The notes under the pieces were generated by a model. That model was not told the DNA's origin and ran no database searches. It was given only the letters and a program-made list of their open reading frames with translations. A stretch of 64,000 nucleotides of DNA from the NCBI RefSeq assembly GCF_002102185.1, contig NZ_LQOW01000014.1, forward strand, positions 1 to 64,000, written 5' to 3'. This document shows positions 32,264 through 42,686 of this stretch, in pieces (the first letter of the stretch is position 1; each line of letters opens with the position of its first letter). Source of the DNA: Mycobacterium fragae. GTDB taxonomy: Bacteria > Actinomycetota > Actinomycetes > Mycobacteriales > Mycobacteriaceae. The position numbers were made by a program, and so were the translations under genes.

Positions 32264-34081
32264 ATGCCGTTCAACAACGGTGAGGTCTTCGCTGGCTACG
32301 TTATTCAGCGCTTGCTGGGCACTGGTGGTATGAGTGAGGTTTACCTCGCCCAGCATCCTCGTCTGCCTCGTCACGATGCGCTGAAGATCTTGTCACTGGC
32401 CTCAACGGCCGACGAGGAGTTTCGCGCAAGATTCAATCGCGAAGCCGAATTGGCAGCGACGCTGTGGCACCCACATATCGTCGGCGTTCTCGATCGTGGT
32501 GAGTTCAACGGCCGGCTCTGGATCTCGATGGATTACGTGGAGGGCACCGACGCAGGCCGATTGGTTCGGGAGTGCCACCCGCGCGGCATGCCAGAACAAG
32601 AGGTCTCGGAAATTGTGACGGCGGTGGCTGATGCGCTCGACTTCGGTCATGATCGCCGTCTGCTCCATCGGGACGTCAAGCCTGAGAACATCCTCGTGAC
32701 CGCGGCCGATGGCCACCGACGCAGGGTGTTATTAACCGACTTTGGCATCGCTCGCAGAATCGATGACGTCAGCAACCTCACTGAGGCCAACGTCGCCATA
32801 GGAACGATCAGTTACGTGGCCCCCGAGCAACTCTTGGGCAAGCCGCTTGACGGCCGAGCGGATCAATATGCGCTGGCCGCCACAACTTTTTACCTACTGA
32901 CCGGTGCCCCACCGTTTCAAGACTCAAATCGCGCCGTCGTACTCAGCCACCATCTCGGTACCCCGCCACCGCGGATCTCGCAGCGCCGACCCGATCTCGC
33001 GCACCTGGACGCCGTGCTGGCAAGGGCGCTGGCCAAAGACCCCAACGAGCGATACCCGAATTGCGTCGACTTTGCCCGAGCCCTCACCCACCAGGATCCC
33101 GGCCGCGATGCGGCTGCACCGCATCCGCAAGCCGGCTCACAGACGTCGGTGTCGGCCCCCGCCGAGAGCCTCGGTTCGGGCGAACGTCCAGCCACGCAGC
33201 GTCTGGAGCGCCTGGTCGTCAACGGGATAGCACGCGGCGTCCAGCAAAGCGTGGTCGATGCTCACGATCAGGTCGGGGTCTTGTCGTTTCAGTTGGTCCC
33301 ATATGAACCACTAGTTAACCGGCCTGCCCATATTCCGGTCGAGATACAAACTGATCTCGTAGCAAGTCGGCTCGCAGATGGGGATGAGGTCGAGGTCAGC
33401 GGCGCGTGGGACGGCGACACGCTCGATGCCGACAAAATCATCAACTTCTCCGTTGAACCTAGTAAGAAGCGACGCCGATCCCAGGTCCGCGCCAAACTAT
33501 CGCGATACAAGGCGCCACAAGGCAGAAAGGTCCGGATCGCGGCCGTCGTTGCCGCCCTCGGTGTGATCGTGTTAACCGCGACTGCGGTTGTGTATTTCAC
33601 CCAGGGATTCGGCGCCTGGACTCGTCCAGGACCAATCGTCAAGCCAGTGAGCGCAACGGTGTTTTCCCCCGACGGCGCCCCCGACAATCCGCAGGACGCC
33701 AGGTTGGCAATCGACGGCAACCCAAACACGGCGTGGTCCACCGTTACCTATAAGGACGCCGTCCCTTTTCCGGAGTTCATCGAAGGAATGGGTCTGCTGC
33801 TGCACCTGTCCGAACCGACCGCACTGAGCGCCGTGACGATCGACGTGCCCAGCACAGGAACCAAGGTCCAGATCCGCTCGTCGCCCACCGATGCCCCCGC
33901 CAAATTGGCCGACACCGTCGAGCTCACCCCAAACACGCCACTGCGGGCGGGGCACAACCGCATAGCGGTGCATAACCGGACCAAGACCTCCGACGTGCTG
34001 GTGTGGATCTCCACCCTGGGAACCACCAATGGCGAGAGCCGGACGGAAATATCCGAAATCACCCTGCAGGCGACTGCCTAA
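32264..34081 (+). CDS. receptor-type Ser/Thr protein kinase with extracellular discoidin-like domain
   Basis: 605 aa. Kinase domain 9-275: P-loop GTGGMSEV (19-26), Lys41, HRDVKPEN (135-142), DFG (159-161), APEQ; all catalytic residues present. Then a Pro/Ala linker, a beta-rich domain (about 315-400), a basic stretch and one TM helix ([20 protein letters not shown], about 425-444). The C-terminal extracytoplasmic domain (460-605), with [19 protein letters not shown] and [20 protein letters not shown], resembles the discoidin/F5-8-like tail of the mycobacterial MviN (Rv3910) protein. A sensor of cell-wall glycans is plausible (inference). It is bracketed by the tmRNA 3' end and its diverged copy. 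Confidence 0.92.
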   Translation: MPFNNGEVFAGYVIQRLLGTGGMSEVYLAQHPRLPRHDALKILSLASTADEEFRARFNREAELAATLWHPHIVGVLDRGEFNGRLWISMDYVEGTDAGRLVRECHPRGMPEQEVSEIVTAVADALDFGHDRRLLHRDVKPENILVTAADGHRRRVLLTDFGIARRIDDVSNLTEANVAIGTISYVAPEQLLGKPLDGRADQYALAATTFYLLTGAPPFQDSNRAVVLSHHLGTPPPRISQRRPDLAHLDAVLARALAKDPNERYPNCVDFARALTHQDPGRDAAAPHPQAGSQTSVSAPAESLGSGERPATQRLERLVVNGIARGVQQSVVDAHDQVGVLSFQLVPYEPLVNRPAHIPVEIQTDLVASRLADGDEVEVSGAWDGDTLDADKIINFSVEPSKKRRRSQVRAKLSRYKAPQGRKVRIAAVVAALGVIVLTATAVVYFTQGFGAWTRPGPIVKPVSATVFSPDGAPDNPQDARLAIDGNPNTAWSTVTYKDAVPFPEFIEGMGLLLHLSEPTALSAVTIDVPSTGTKVQIRSSPTDAPAKLADTVELTPNTPLRAGHNRIAVHNRTKTSDVLVWISTLGTTNGESRTEISEITLQATA

Positions 34082-34116
34082 GCGACGTCCTGGAGGTCGA
34101 CTGTTCAGCTAAATCC

Positions 34117-34485
34117 TGGTGGAGCTGCCGGGAATCGAACCCGGGTCCTACGGCATGCCCTCAAGGCTTCTCCGTGCGCAGTTCGCCTTGCCCTTACTCG
34201 GATCTCCCGGTCTCGCGAACTAGCCGGGACGGCGATCCCAGTCGCTGTTTGGTGTCCCGCTAGGTCCCGCGACCGAACCTAACGGTTGATCCCTCTAGCT
34301 GACGCCAGGGTCCGGGTCGAGGGAGTTCCCGGTCTGACGGACTAGCTGTCGCTTAGGCAGCGAGAGCGTAGTCGCGCTGATGTGAATCGGCGCTTATCTA
34401 GTTGCAACGACGCTTACGGTGGTCTCTTGCCTGCACCGGCACGCTTCCCTTGATTCGATGCGCGAAGTCGAAACCGTTCAGCCCC
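34117..34485 (-). ncRNA. ssrA: tmRNA
   Basis: The 5' end begins GGGGCTGAACGGTTTCGACT and the 3' end is GGCAGCTCCACCA, with T-arm GGGTTCGATTCCC: the tRNA-like halves of a one-piece tmRNA of about 369 nt. The tag frame reads ADSHQRDYALAA then TAA, the mycobacterial proteolysis tag. It rescues stalled ribosomes together with SmpB, encoded 1.8 kb away on the same strand. Confidence 0.97.
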
Positions 34486-34583
34486 ATGTCTTCGAGCATC
34501 CCCGCCGACTTTCGGCAGGACAATCAATGGTACGCGCTCTAGAACAACAGGCCAGCGAATATTCATCCGCGCCGCGGAGTGGC

Positions 34584-35423
34584 TCACATCACAAAGTTGA
34601 GATGTTCGACGATGCGAGTCCCGACCTGCTCGTCACCGCTGAGCTCGACGGGGACGCTGTCTACACGGCCGCCCGCCAGCCGAGTGAACAGCAAACCGTC
34701 GAGCCGGATCGTGGCCGTCGGCTCCCGCCCGCCGAAGTCGTCCACCACTTGGGCGCGACCGTCCACGGCAACGCGGATGGTGCGGGCCAGCGGACCCGTC
34801 AGCTCGATGGCCACCCGGGACCCGCCGGGGGCCTTACCCAGCTTGCCCACGACGTAGCCCATGCTGGTGGCCATCTCGTCGAGCGCCAGCCCTGACGCGG
34901 GCGAAACCAGTTCCGCCTCCGAGGCGGGCGCGCCCAGCGCATCGCGGATGTCGTGCTCGTGCATCCAGCAGTCGAACACTCGAACCCGCATGAACCGGCC
35001 ATAACTGTCCGGGCCTACCGGCGTCGCAGTAAGCGCGTTCCACTCGTCATCGGGCATGTCCGCCAAGCGCTTTCGACGATCATCGGTCACCGTCCGGAAA
35101 CGCCGATACAGGTCGGAGCCGGACTCGGCGCTAAGGTGACGCACCCAGCACTCGTTCATTACGCCGACGTCGTTGCGCACGTGGGCCAAAGTCGACACGT
35201 CGATATCCGCGTCTGGCGGGGCCAATCCCAGCAGCACCGACTCGGTGCCGATGATGTGGGCCACCACATCGTGCACGCACCAACCCGGCAGCGGCGTCGG
35301 CGTCTGCCACTGCTCCTCGGTCAGCCCAGTCATCAATCCGTCAAGGGCATCCCAGGTGGCGAAAAGACCCGCAAGCACATCGGACTTGTCGAGTTGGGTG
35401 ACCGGGCGCGAGGGGCTGCTCAT
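34584..35423 (-). CDS. maleylpyruvate isomerase-family (MDMPI/DinB-like) mycothiol-dependent protein
   Basis: 279 aa from ATG at 35423. Four-helix DinB-like N-terminal domain: FATWDALDGLMTGLTEEQWQTPTPLPGWCVHDVVAHIIGTE (metal His near the end of this segment), later RVFDCWMHEHDIRDALG with the other His ligands. The C-terminal SCP-like domain includes GPLARTIRVAVDGRAQVV and EPTATIRLDGLLFTRLAGGR. Family members are mycothiol-dependent enzymes; the substrate is unknown. Stop 98 bp from the tmRNA 5' end; it follows the EamA gene by 26 bp. Confidence 0.9.
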   Translation of the reverse strand: MSSPSRPVTQLDKSDVLAGLFATWDALDGLMTGLTEEQWQTPTPLPGWCVHDVVAHIIGTESVLLGLAPPDADIDVSTLAHVRNDVGVMNECWVRHLSAESGSDLYRRFRTVTDDRRKRLADMPDDEWNALTATPVGPDSYGRFMRVRVFDCWMHEHDIRDALGAPASEAELVSPASGLALDEMATSMGYVVGKLGKAPGGSRVAIELTGPLARTIRVAVDGRAQVVDDFGGREPTATIRLDGLLFTRLAGGRVDSVPVELSGDEQVGTRIVEHLNFVM

Positions 35424-35449
35424 CGGCCTGATGGTAGACGGCGCAGGCG

Positions 35450-36298
35450 TCAGGTGGCGGCGATCATCCCTACCGACAGCGCCGCCAAAACCATGCCGAT
35501 GGCCTGCCAGCGGGTCACCCGCTCGCGCAGCACGATGATGGCCAGAATGACCGTCGTCGCCGGATACAGCGAGATCAAGATGCTGGCCAACGACAGCAGC
35601 CATTTCTGGATGGCCAGCAGCATGGTGATATTGGCGCAGCTATCCAGCAGCGCCGCCATCACCGCCAGCCGCAGCGGCGTCTTGGACGGAAGCTGAAGGT
35701 TGTTGCTCATCCCGGCAACGGTGAACACCAGCACCGTCGCCGCCGCTCGCGCAAAAAACAGCGGCCACAACCGACACTCCGCAGGGGCCTGGTGGAGCAG
35801 CACGAAGTCCAGCCCGAACGCCACCCCGGAGCCCACCGTCAACCAAGCCACCTTGCTGGTGAACCGGTGAGTCCGGACATCCTCGTCGGCGGGCGACTCC
35901 CGGCTGACCAGGATCACCGCGAGCATCGCCACCACCACGCCCATCGAGGCCGTCTCCCCCGGCCGCTCGCCGAGAGCCACGCCGGCGGCGACCGGTACGG
36001 CGGCATTGAGCACCGCCGCAAGCGGTGACACCACCGAGATCGGTCCGGCGGCCACGGCGGCGTAGAAGCAGTACACGCCGACGGCCTGGCTGATCCCGTA
36101 CAGACTGCCCCACAGCAGCGCGCCCTCGTGGACAGGCCCGCCGGCGGTGGCGGCCGTCACGCCCAGCAGCGCGGTGGCGATCGGATAGGTCACCAGCATG
36201 ACGCGCAGCCCAGCCACGCGCCGAGACGCCACCCCTCCGACGAAGTCGCTGACGCCGTAGCTGACCGCGGACAGCTGGGCGTACGCCGCGCCGATCAG
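35450..36298 (-). CDS. EamA/DMT-family transporter
   Basis: Ten-helix drug/metabolite transporter with two EamA repeats. Canonical starts give GTG at 36232 (260 aa, MASRRVAGL...), but the frame upstream reads LIGAAYAQLSAVSYGVSDFVGG, which looks like the conserved first TM helix. The only codon able to start it is CTG at 36298, overlapping the smpB stop as CTGA. I therefore give the longer coordinates with reserve. Later helices include WGSLYGISQAVGVYCFYAAVAAGPISVVSP and LLDSCANITMLLAIQKWLLSLASILISLYPATTVILAI with LRERVTRWQAIGM, the closing EamA motif. Confidence 0.82.
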   Translation of the reverse strand: MIGAAYAQLSAVSYGVSDFVGGVASRRVAGLRVMLVTYPIATALLGVTAATAGGPVHEGALLWGSLYGISQAVGVYCFYAAVAAGPISVVSPLAAVLNAAVPVAAGVALGERPGETASMGVVVAMLAVILVSRESPADEDVRTHRFTSKVAWLTVGSGVAFGLDFVLLHQAPAECRLWPLFFARAAATVLVFTVAGMSNNLQLPSKTPLRLAVMAALLDSCANITMLLAIQKWLLSLASILISLYPATTVILAIIVLRERVTRWQAIGMVLAALSVGMIAAT

Positions 36299-36789
36299 TT
36301 CATGCCCCTGGCGCGTCTACCTAATGCACGGAGCACTTCCCGCTGGGCGTCCCGGCGGGCTAAATCCTGACGTTTGTCGTGCGCCCGCTTGCCTCGCGCT
36401 AATGCAAGCTCCACCTTGACTTTTCCTTCGGAGAAATACAGGGTCAACGGCACGAGCGCGAGGTTACCATCTCTGATTTTGCCGATGAGCGTGTCGATTT
36501 GGCGCCTGTGGAGCAATAGCTTCCGGGTGCGACGCGGCTCGTGGTTCGTCCAGCTGCCATGGTGATACTCCGGAATGTGCAGGTTACGCAGCCAAACTTC
36601 GCCGTCGTCGACAGTGGCGTAGGCGTCCGCCAACGACGCCTTGCCTTCGCGCAGACTCTTTACCTCCGTGCCGAGCAAAACCACCCCCGCCTCGAACACT
36701 TCCAGGATCGAATAGTTGTGCCGCGCCTTGCGGTTAGTGGCTAGGACGTGCCTGCCGCCGGTCTTGGTTCCGCCGGACTTCTTGGCCAT
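36295..36789 (-). CDS. smpB: SsrA-binding protein SmpB
   Basis: 164 aa from ATG at 36789 (MAKKSGGTK). Core motifs: NRKARHNYSILEVFEAGVVL, GTEVKSLREGKASLADAYA, NLHIPEY and the basic tail KRAHDKRQDLARRDAQREVLR. It binds tmRNA and delivers it to stalled ribosomes. It starts 3 bp after the ftsX stop, as in M. tuberculosis. Confidence 0.98.
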   Translation of the reverse strand: MAKKSGGTKTGGRHVLATNRKARHNYSILEVFEAGVVLLGTEVKSLREGKASLADAYATVDDGEVWLRNLHIPEYHHGSWTNHEPRRTRKLLLHRRQIDTLIGKIRDGNLALVPLTLYFSEGKVKVELALARGKRAHDKRQDLARRDAQREVLRALGRRARGMN

Positions 36790-36791
36790 CA

Positions 36792-37685
36792 CTACCGCCG
36801 CACGTACACGCGCAGGGTTGCGTATGCCGTAATCCCGGCCATCGCCACGCCCACCAAGAACAGTTTCCACGAGTCGTACAGGACGTCGGCATAGTCGACT
36901 TTGGCGATGAGATTGGCTTGATAGAACTGGTTGAGCGCGTTGCCCAGAAACACCGCTTGCACCACGATCAAGCCGAGGATCGCGATGATGACCCCCGCGG
37001 TAGCGGCCACCATGGCTTCGACCAGGAACGGCAGCTGTGTATACCAGCGGGTGGCGCCGACCAGCCGCATGATGCCGATCTCTGTGCGTCTGGTGTAGGC
37101 CGCGACCTGGACCATGTTGGCGATCAACAGGATGGCTCCGATGGCCTGCACCAAAGCCACAGCGAACGCGGCGTTCGACAGCCCGTCGAGCACAGCGAAC
37201 AGCCGGTCGATCAACTCCTTCTGATTGAGCACATGGTCCACCCCGGGCTGTCCCAGCATGGCCTGATCGAATTCGCTGTGCTGCTCGGGGTTTTCGAGCT
37301 TGACGATGAATGACGCCGGGAACGCATCCTTACTGGCCAAGTCCTTGAACTGGGGAATTTTGCGGATGGCGTCTTGGTAGGCGTCCTCGCGGTTGAGAAA
37401 CCGCACCGCTTTGACGTCGTTGCGCGCTTCGATCTTCTCACGCAGCGCCTTGCATGGTGGGCTGTCGCAGGTCGGGTCGTTGGCGGAGATGTCGTTGGTC
37501 AGGAAGACCTGTGTCTCCACCCGGTCGAGGTAGATGCTGCGCGAGTTGTCGGCCAATCGGATCACCAGCAGGCCACCGCCGAAAAGGCCGATCGAAATTG
37601 CGGTGGTCAGGATCATCGCGATCGTCATGGTGACGTTGCGACGAAGTCCGGTTACGACCTCGTTGAATAGGAAGCTGAAGCGCAC
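36792..37685 (-). CDS. ftsX: cell division protein FtsX
   Basis: 297 aa. N-terminal cytoplasmic stretch and TM1 ([27 protein letters not shown]), an extracellular loop with two Cys (CDSPPC) that in mycobacteria contacts the RipC hydrolase, then three TM helices and the FtsX motif [19 protein letters not shown]. It is the membrane partner of FtsE and controls peptidoglycan hydrolysis at division. Adjacent to ftsE with no gap. Confidence 0.97.
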   Translation of the reverse strand: MRFSFLFNEVVTGLRRNVTMTIAMILTTAISIGLFGGGLLVIRLADNSRSIYLDRVETQVFLTNDISANDPTCDSPPCKALREKIEARNDVKAVRFLNREDAYQDAIRKIPQFKDLASKDAFPASFIVKLENPEQHSEFDQAMLGQPGVDHVLNQKELIDRLFAVLDGLSNAAFAVALVQAIGAILLIANMVQVAAYTRRTEIGIMRLVGATRWYTQLPFLVEAMVAATAGVIIAILGLIVVQAVFLGNALNQFYQANLIAKVDYADVLYDSWKLFLVGVAMAGITAYATLRVYVRR

Positions 37686-38375
37686 TTAGCGGTCCATCCC
37701 ATAGACACCGCGCTGATCGTCACGTACCAGCCTGCCCAACGACAGTTCCACCACGCGCTGCCGCATCGTGTCGACGATGTGATAGTCGTGCGTCGCCATC
37801 AGCACGGTGGTCCCGGTGCGGTTGATCCGCTCGAGCAGATCCATGATGTCGTTACTGGTTTCCGGGTCAAGGTTCCCGGTGGGCTCATCGGCCAGCAACA
37901 CCAACGGCCGGTTGACGAACGCGCGGGCGATCCCCACCCGCTGCTGCTCACCTCCGGACAGCTCGTTCGGGAGCCGGTTGGCCTTGCCGGACAGACCGAC
38001 CATCTCCAGCACGTCGGGCACCACCCGGTTGATCACATCGGGCTTCTTGCCGATGACCTCCAGCGCGAACGCAACGTTCTCGAACACCGTTTTCTGCTGC
38101 AGCAGCCGGAAATCCTGGAAGACACAGCCGATCACCTGTCGCAGTTTCGGAATGTGGCGTCCGGGCAGCGTGTTGACGTGAAACTTCGAGACCCGCACAT
38201 CACCGGTCGTCGGTGTCTCGGCTCCCAGCAGCAGCCGCATGAACGTCGACTTGCCCGAGCCGGAGGGACCGATGAGGAAGACGAACTCACCCTTGTCGAT
38301 CTTGACGTTGATGTTGTCCAGCGCCGGACGCGCCGACGATTTGTACTGCTTGCTGACGTGGTCGAGGGTGATCAT
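37686..38375 (-). CDS. ftsE: cell division ATP-binding protein FtsE
   Basis: 229 aa from ATG at 38375 (a GTG at 38378 precedes it). Starts [12 protein letters not shown]; Walker [13 protein letters not shown] signature LSGGEQQR, Walker [15 protein letters not shown]-loop ATHDYHIV. The ATPase that drives FtsX. Confidence 0.98.
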   Translation of the reverse strand: MITLDHVSKQYKSSARPALDNINVKIDKGEFVFLIGPSGSGKSTFMRLLLGAETPTTGDVRVSKFHVNTLPGRHIPKLRQVIGCVFQDFRLLQQKTVFENVAFALEVIGKKPDVINRVVPDVLEMVGLSGKANRLPNELSGGEQQRVGIARAFVNRPLVLLADEPTGNLDPETSNDIMDLLERINRTGTTVLMATHDYHIVDTMRQRVVELSLGRLVRDDQRGVYGMDR

Positions 38376-38421
38376 CACGGATCGCCAGTGTAACGGGGAG
38401 TTTCGGTATCCCCGCCTCGGC

Positions 38422-38880
38422 TCATCCGGCCGGCGGCACGGCAGGGGTCTCGGGTGCGGGGCCAGGCGGTGGTGATGTCGTCGTGGTCGCCGTCCCCGGG
38501 CCGAACGGCGGCGGCAGGACGGGCAGCTGGAACGGCGGCGGTGCGGTCGTCGTCGTGGTCGGTGGCGTGGTGGCGGTGGTTGTCGGCGTCTTGGTCACGG
38601 TGACGGTTGACGGCGGTTGCTGCACCCGGCTACGCGGCACCCAGGTGTAGTTCGGGTCGGGCACGAAGCCCGGCGGCACCACCTGGGTGGCCGGCACCTG
38701 GGTGGTTGGCTGCGAGCTAGCGGAGTGCTGGTGGTCGTCGTAGACCCACCACAACGCCGCGAACGCAACGATCAGCACCAACGTGGAGGTGCGCACATGG
38801 CCGCCGAACAAGTAGCCCGGCCAGCCGCGTTCCACGTCGTCGCCGATCTTTCTCAGCCGGTCCAGCGTGAATACCCTCAC
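38422..38880 (-). CDS. proline-rich membrane protein (Rv3103c-like)
   Basis: 152 aa; GTG start overlaps the mscS stop (GTGA). A cytoplasmic N-terminus, one TM helix ([19 protein letters not shown]), then an extracytoplasmic Pro/Thr-rich tail with a [21 protein letters not shown] run and [15 protein letters not shown] end. By position and features it corresponds to Rv3103c; function unknown, possibly cell-wall spanning. Confidence 0.85.
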   Translation of the reverse strand: MRVFTLDRLRKIGDDVERGWPGYLFGGHVRTSTLVLIVAFAALWWVYDDHQHSASSQPTTQVPATQVVPPGFVPDPNYTWVPRSRVQQPPSTVTVTKTPTTTATTPPTTTTTAPPPFQLPVLPPPFGPGTATTTTSPPPGPAPETPAVPPAG

Positions 38881-39848
38881 CTGGCTGCGCCCTGTGTCTC
38901 ATCCTCGGCGCCGGTCGCCGTCGCCGGGTGGACGATGGCGCCGACCGTCGCCGTCGCGTCGGCCTTGGTGACGACGCCCGCACGGGCTAACGCGCGGACC
39001 ACCATCGCACGCAGTTTGCGGCCCGCCTCGAACTGCTTGCCGGGCAACGTGCGCGCCACCAACCGCAGGGTGACCGTGTCGACCTCGATGCTTTCCACAC
39101 CCATCACGGTTGGCGCATCCAGCAACAACTCCCCCAGCACATCGTCGTCGCGGGCATGCTCGCATTCCTGGTGCAACACCTCGTTCACCAGGTTGAGGTC
39201 GGCGCTGGTCTGCACCGGAATGTCGACCACGGCGCGTGCCCAATCCTTGGACAGGTTGATCGATTTGACGATCTGCCCGTTGGGCACGGTGAATACCTCG
39301 CCGTCGGGCGAGCGCAGCTTGGTGACCCGCAGCGTGACGTTCTCCACAGTGCCGGCCGCGTCGCTCGGCGACCCCAGGATCGTGAGCTCAACCAGATCAC
39401 CGAAGCCGTATTGCTTCTCGACGATGATGAAAAATCCGGACAGCAAGTCCTTGACCAACTGCTGGGCGCCGAAACCCAGCGCCGCCCCGATCACTGTCGC
39501 CGGAGCGACAAGTCCCCGCACAGAGATATGAAGTACGTCGGCCAGCTGGATCGCCACGGCGATAGCGATGAGGACAACCGACACCCACGAGATCACCGAG
39601 GCGACGGCCTGACGGTGCTTGGTGGCCTCCGAACGCACCAACGCGTCGCTCTCGGCGAAGCCGACGTCGAGGCGCTCGGTCACTTTTTTCGCAGCCCAGT
39701 TGACGAACCGCGCGGCGAGCACCGCCCCGATCAGCAGCAGGACTATGTGAAGGCCACTGGTCAGGAACCACTCGCGGATATCGCCGCGGACAATGTCGTG
39801 CCACGGCTGGGCTTGAGCTGTCGCGAGAACGTTCTTATCAGTCGTCAT
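38877..39848 (-). CDS. mechanosensitive ion channel MscS-family protein (Rv3104c-like)
   Basis: 323 aa from ATG at 39848. TM helices [21 protein letters not shown] and [23 protein letters not shown], then the pore/beta domain [43 protein letters not shown], the MscS signature, and [19 protein letters not shown]. It gates in response to membrane tension. It overlaps the prfB 3' end by about 11 bp. Confidence 0.92.
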   Translation of the reverse strand: MTTDKNVLATAQAQPWHDIVRGDIREWFLTSGLHIVLLLIGAVLAARFVNWAAKKVTERLDVGFAESDALVRSEATKHRQAVASVISWVSVVLIAIAVAIQLADVLHISVRGLVAPATVIGAALGFGAQQLVKDLLSGFFIIVEKQYGFGDLVELTILGSPSDAAGTVENVTLRVTKLRSPDGEVFTVPNGQIVKSINLSKDWARAVVDIPVQTSADLNLVNEVLHQECEHARDDDVLGELLLDAPTVMGVESIEVDTVTLRLVARTLPGKQFEAGRKLRAMVVRALARAGVVTKADATATVGAIVHPATATGAEDETQGAAR

Positions 39849-40944
39849 CTTTCCTGTTGCGCCACCGGATCCCTGCTTCCAGGAATCCATCGATGTCTCC
39901 GTCCAGGACGGCTGCCGGATTCCCGACCTCATAGTCGGTGCGCAGATCCTTGACCATCTGATACGGGTGCAGTACGTAAGACCGCATCTGGTTGCCCCAG
40001 GAGCTGCCGCCGTCGCCCTTCAAGGCGTCGAGCTCAGCGCGTTCTTCTAAGCGCTTGCGCTCCAACAACTTTGCCTGAAGAACGCGCATCGCCGCCACTT
40101 TGTTCTGCAATTGCGACTTCTCGTTCTGGCAAGTCACCACGATACCGGTCGGGATGTGGGTGAGTCGCACGGCCGAGTCGGTGGTGTTCACCGATTGGCC
40201 GCCGGGCCCGCTGGAGCGGTAGACGTCAACCCGCACGTCGCCCTCGGGAATATCGATGTGGTCGGTGGTCTCCACCACCGGAAGCACCTCGACCTCGGCG
40301 AACGACGTCTGCCGTCGACTCTGATTGTCGAACGGGCTGATCCGCACCAGCCGATGCGTGCCCTGCTCGACGGACAGCGTGCCGTAAGCGAACGGCGCGT
40401 GCACCGCGAACGTCGCGCTTTTGATGCCTGCCTCTTCCGCGTAGGACGTGTCGAACACTTCGACGGGGTAGTTGTGCTGCTCGGCCCAGCGGATATACAT
40501 CCGCATCAGCATCTCGGCCCAGTCGGCGGCGTCCACGCCGCCCGCACCCGAGCGGATCGTGACCAGCGCCTCACGCTCGTCGTATTCGCCGGAGAGCAGC
40601 GTGCGGACCTCCATGGCCTCGATGTCCGCGCTGAGCGCCTTGAGTTCCGCGTCGGCCTCGGCCAGCTCGTCTGCGCTGCCCTCTTCGACTGCCAGCTCGT
40701 AGAGAACCGGCAGGTCGGTTAGGCGCCGGCGCAGGTCTTCAACGCGGCGCAGTTCCCCCTGGGTATGCGAAAGCTCGCTTGTCACCCGCTGCGCCCGGGC
40801 CTGGTCGTCCCACAGATTGGGATCGGACGCCTCGTGCTCGAGCTTGTCGATGCGGGTGCGCAGACCGTCGACATCCAGCACCCGCTCCACCGTGGTCAGG
40901 GTGGAGTCGAGGGCGGCGATGTCGGCCTGGCGATCGGGTTCCAC
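39838..40944 (-). CDS. prfB: peptide chain release factor 2
   Basis: 368 aa from GTG at 40944. Helical domain 1, the stop-codon recognition SPF motif in RISPFDNQ, and the catalytic GGQ in [20 protein letters not shown]. It releases peptides at UGA and UAA. The frame is uninterrupted: there is no programmed +1 frameshift like that of E. coli prfB. Divergent from fprA, 64 bp apart. Confidence 0.98.
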   Translation of the reverse strand: MEPDRQADIAALDSTLTTVERVLDVDGLRTRIDKLEHEASDPNLWDDQARAQRVTSELSHTQGELRRVEDLRRRLTDLPVLYELAVEEGSADELAEADAELKALSADIEAMEVRTLLSGEYDEREALVTIRSGAGGVDAADWAEMLMRMYIRWAEQHNYPVEVFDTSYAEEAGIKSATFAVHAPFAYGTLSVEQGTHRLVRISPFDNQSRRQTSFAEVEVLPVVETTDHIDIPEGDVRVDVYRSSGPGGQSVNTTDSAVRLTHIPTGIVVTCQNEKSQLQNKVAAMRVLQAKLLERKRLEERAELDALKGDGGSSWGNQMRSYVLHPYQMVKDLRTDYEVGNPAAVLDGDIDGFLEAGIRWRNRKDDD

Positions 40945-41008
40945 AGCTGCTCACGTTACCGCTCGACCGGCGGCGGCCTGGCCAGGCGGACGTCTAGCAT
41001 CGAGCATC

Positions 41009-42367
41009 ATGCGTCCATACCACGTCGCGATCGTCGGCTCCGGGCCGTCCGGATTCTTCGCCGCCGCGTCGCTGCTCAAGGCCGCCGACTCATCCGGGGA
41101 GATCGACGTCGCCGTCGACATGCTGGAGATGCTGCCCACGCCGTGGGGGCTGGTCCGCTCCGGCGTCGCACCCGACCACCCGAAGATCAAGTCGATCAGC
41201 AGGCAGTTCGAAAAAACCTCCGAGGACCCCCGCTTCCGGTTCTTCGGCAACGTCGTGGTGGGCGAGCACATCAGTGCCCCCGAACTGGCCGAGCACTACG
41301 ACGCGGTGATCTATGCCATCGGCGCGCAATCCGATCGGGCGCTGAACATTCCCGGCGAGGACCTGCCCGGCAGCATCGCGGCGGTCGATTTCGTGGGCTG
41401 GTACAACGCTCACCCGCACTTCGAGCAGATGTGCCCCGATTTGTCAGGCGCCCGGGCCGTCGTCGTCGGCAACGGCAATGTCGCGCTCGACGTGGCCCGC
41501 ATTCTGGTGACCGACCCCGACGTGCTGGCACTCACCGACATCGCCGACCATGCCCTGGAGTCGCTGCGCCCGTGTGCGGTTGAGGAAGTGGTGATCATCG
41601 GCCGTCGCGGCCCGCTCCAGACCGCCTTCACGACACTGGAGCTGCGCGAACTTGCCGACCTCGAAGGCGTCGACGTGGTCGTCGACCCCGCACAACTGGA
41701 TGGCATCAGCGACGACGACGCGGCCGCGGTAGGCAAGGTCTGCAAGCAGAACATCAAGGTGCTGCGCGGCTACGCGGAGCGCGAGCCCCGCCCCGGACAC
41801 CGTCGAATCGTGTTCCGGTTCTTGACATCCCCGATCGAGATCAAGGGCGACAACAGAGTCGAGCGAATCGTGCTCGGGCGCAACGAACTGGTCAGCGACG
41901 ACAGCGGGCGGGTGGTCGCCAAGGACACCGGCGCGCGGGAAGAGCTGCCCGTCCAGTTGGTGGTCCGCTCGGTCGGCTATCGCGGCGTGCCCACACCGGG
42001 GCTGCCGTTCGACGAGAGAAGCGGAACGATTCCCAACACCGATGGCCGGGTGGACGGCAGCCGCAACGAGTACGTCGTCGGCTGGATCAAGCGCGGGCCG
42101 ACCGGGGTGATCGGCACCAACAAGAAAGACTCGCAGGACACCGTCGACACCCTGCTGAACGACCTGACACAAACCAGCCTCGCCGACTTCGGTGCGAACC
42201 ATGCCGACAAGCTCACCGAATGGCTGAGCTCCCGCCAGCCCAAACTCGTCACCGATCGGCATTGGAAACTCATCGACGAGTACGAGCGATCGGCCGGCGA
42301 GCCGCACGGTCGCCCGCGGGTCAAGCTGTCGAGCCTGGCCGACCTGCTGCGGATTAGCCACGGCTGA
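41009..42367 (+). CDS. fprA: NADPH-ferredoxin reductase FprA
   Basis: 452 aa from ATG at 41009 (MRPYHVAIVGSGPSGFFAAA). Adrenodoxin-reductase-like: FAD site VGSGPSG, EMLPTPWGLVRSGVAPDHP, NADPH site AVVVGNGNVALDVAR, IGRRGPLQTAFTTLELREL, and the late YVVGWIKRGPTGVIGTNK. It passes electrons from NADPH to ferredoxins. Matches M. tuberculosis Rv3106 in sequence features and position. Confidence 0.97.
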   Translation: MRPYHVAIVGSGPSGFFAAASLLKAADSSGEIDVAVDMLEMLPTPWGLVRSGVAPDHPKIKSISRQFEKTSEDPRFRFFGNVVVGEHISAPELAEHYDAVIYAIGAQSDRALNIPGEDLPGSIAAVDFVGWYNAHPHFEQMCPDLSGARAVVVGNGNVALDVARILVTDPDVLALTDIADHALESLRPCAVEEVVIIGRRGPLQTAFTTLELRELADLEGVDVVVDPAQLDGISDDDAAAVGKVCKQNIKVLRGYAEREPRPGHRRIVFRFLTSPIEIKGDNRVERIVLGRNELVSDDSGRVVAKDTGAREELPVQLVVRSVGYRGVPTPGLPFDERSGTIPNTDGRVDGSRNEYVVGWIKRGPTGVIGTNKKDSQDTVDTLLNDLTQTSLADFGANHADKLTEWLSSRQPKLVTDRHWKLIDEYERSAGEPHGRPRVKLSSLADLLRISHG

Positions 42368-42384
42368 CGGCGAGCAGCAAATTG

Positions 42385-42447
42385 CGTCGAGTGTGTAGTT
42401 TCGTACGCGACGCGCCGCTGTTGGCGTACAGAGCCGCACACTCGACG
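42385..42447. repeat. palindromic intergenic repeat, copy 1
   Basis: Arms CGTCGAGTGTG...TTTCGTACGC and GCGTAC...CCGCACACTCGACG enclose GACGCGCCGCTGTTG. A second copy, in the opposite orientation, is at 55479-55543 after fadE23. It can form a long hairpin and might act as a terminator after fprA. Confidence 0.7.
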
Positions 42448-42686
42448 AAGACTTGTGTCCGCCGCGAGCGCCGACGAGGGCGCCGATAGGGAACGGTAGC
42501 GGTTTTTCACACCTGCGTTTCGTAAAAATTCTCGGCGCGCCCGGTACCACTGGCCGCGACGGGTGGTATACCGAGAGAAGACGGGTGTACTCAGCGGTAT
42601 CGAAGCGGCATCCAGCGATCTGAATAGCTCGGGATCTACTGCCTGAGGCGGCTGTTGTCGGCGTCGATCCCCCGGATCGGCGTGCG
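42448..42686. other. narG upstream region
   Basis: About 240 bp with an AT-richer patch (TTTCGTAAAAATTC near 42520) and an imperfect inverted repeat GGTACCAC...GTGGTATACC (42541-42570). Presumably it contains the nar promoter; no definite -10/-35 pair is claimed. Confidence 0.4.

Noticed and set aside
38530..38620. Simple-sequence repeat in the proline-rich membrane protein gene as a tandem repeat locus
   Set aside because: The ACC/GGT-rich run encodes an irregular Thr/Pro linker without a regular repeat unit.
40900..40944. Programmed +1 frameshift in prfB
   Set aside because: The frame is continuous from GTG 40944 to the stop with no internal TGA near codon 26, in line with other actinobacteria.
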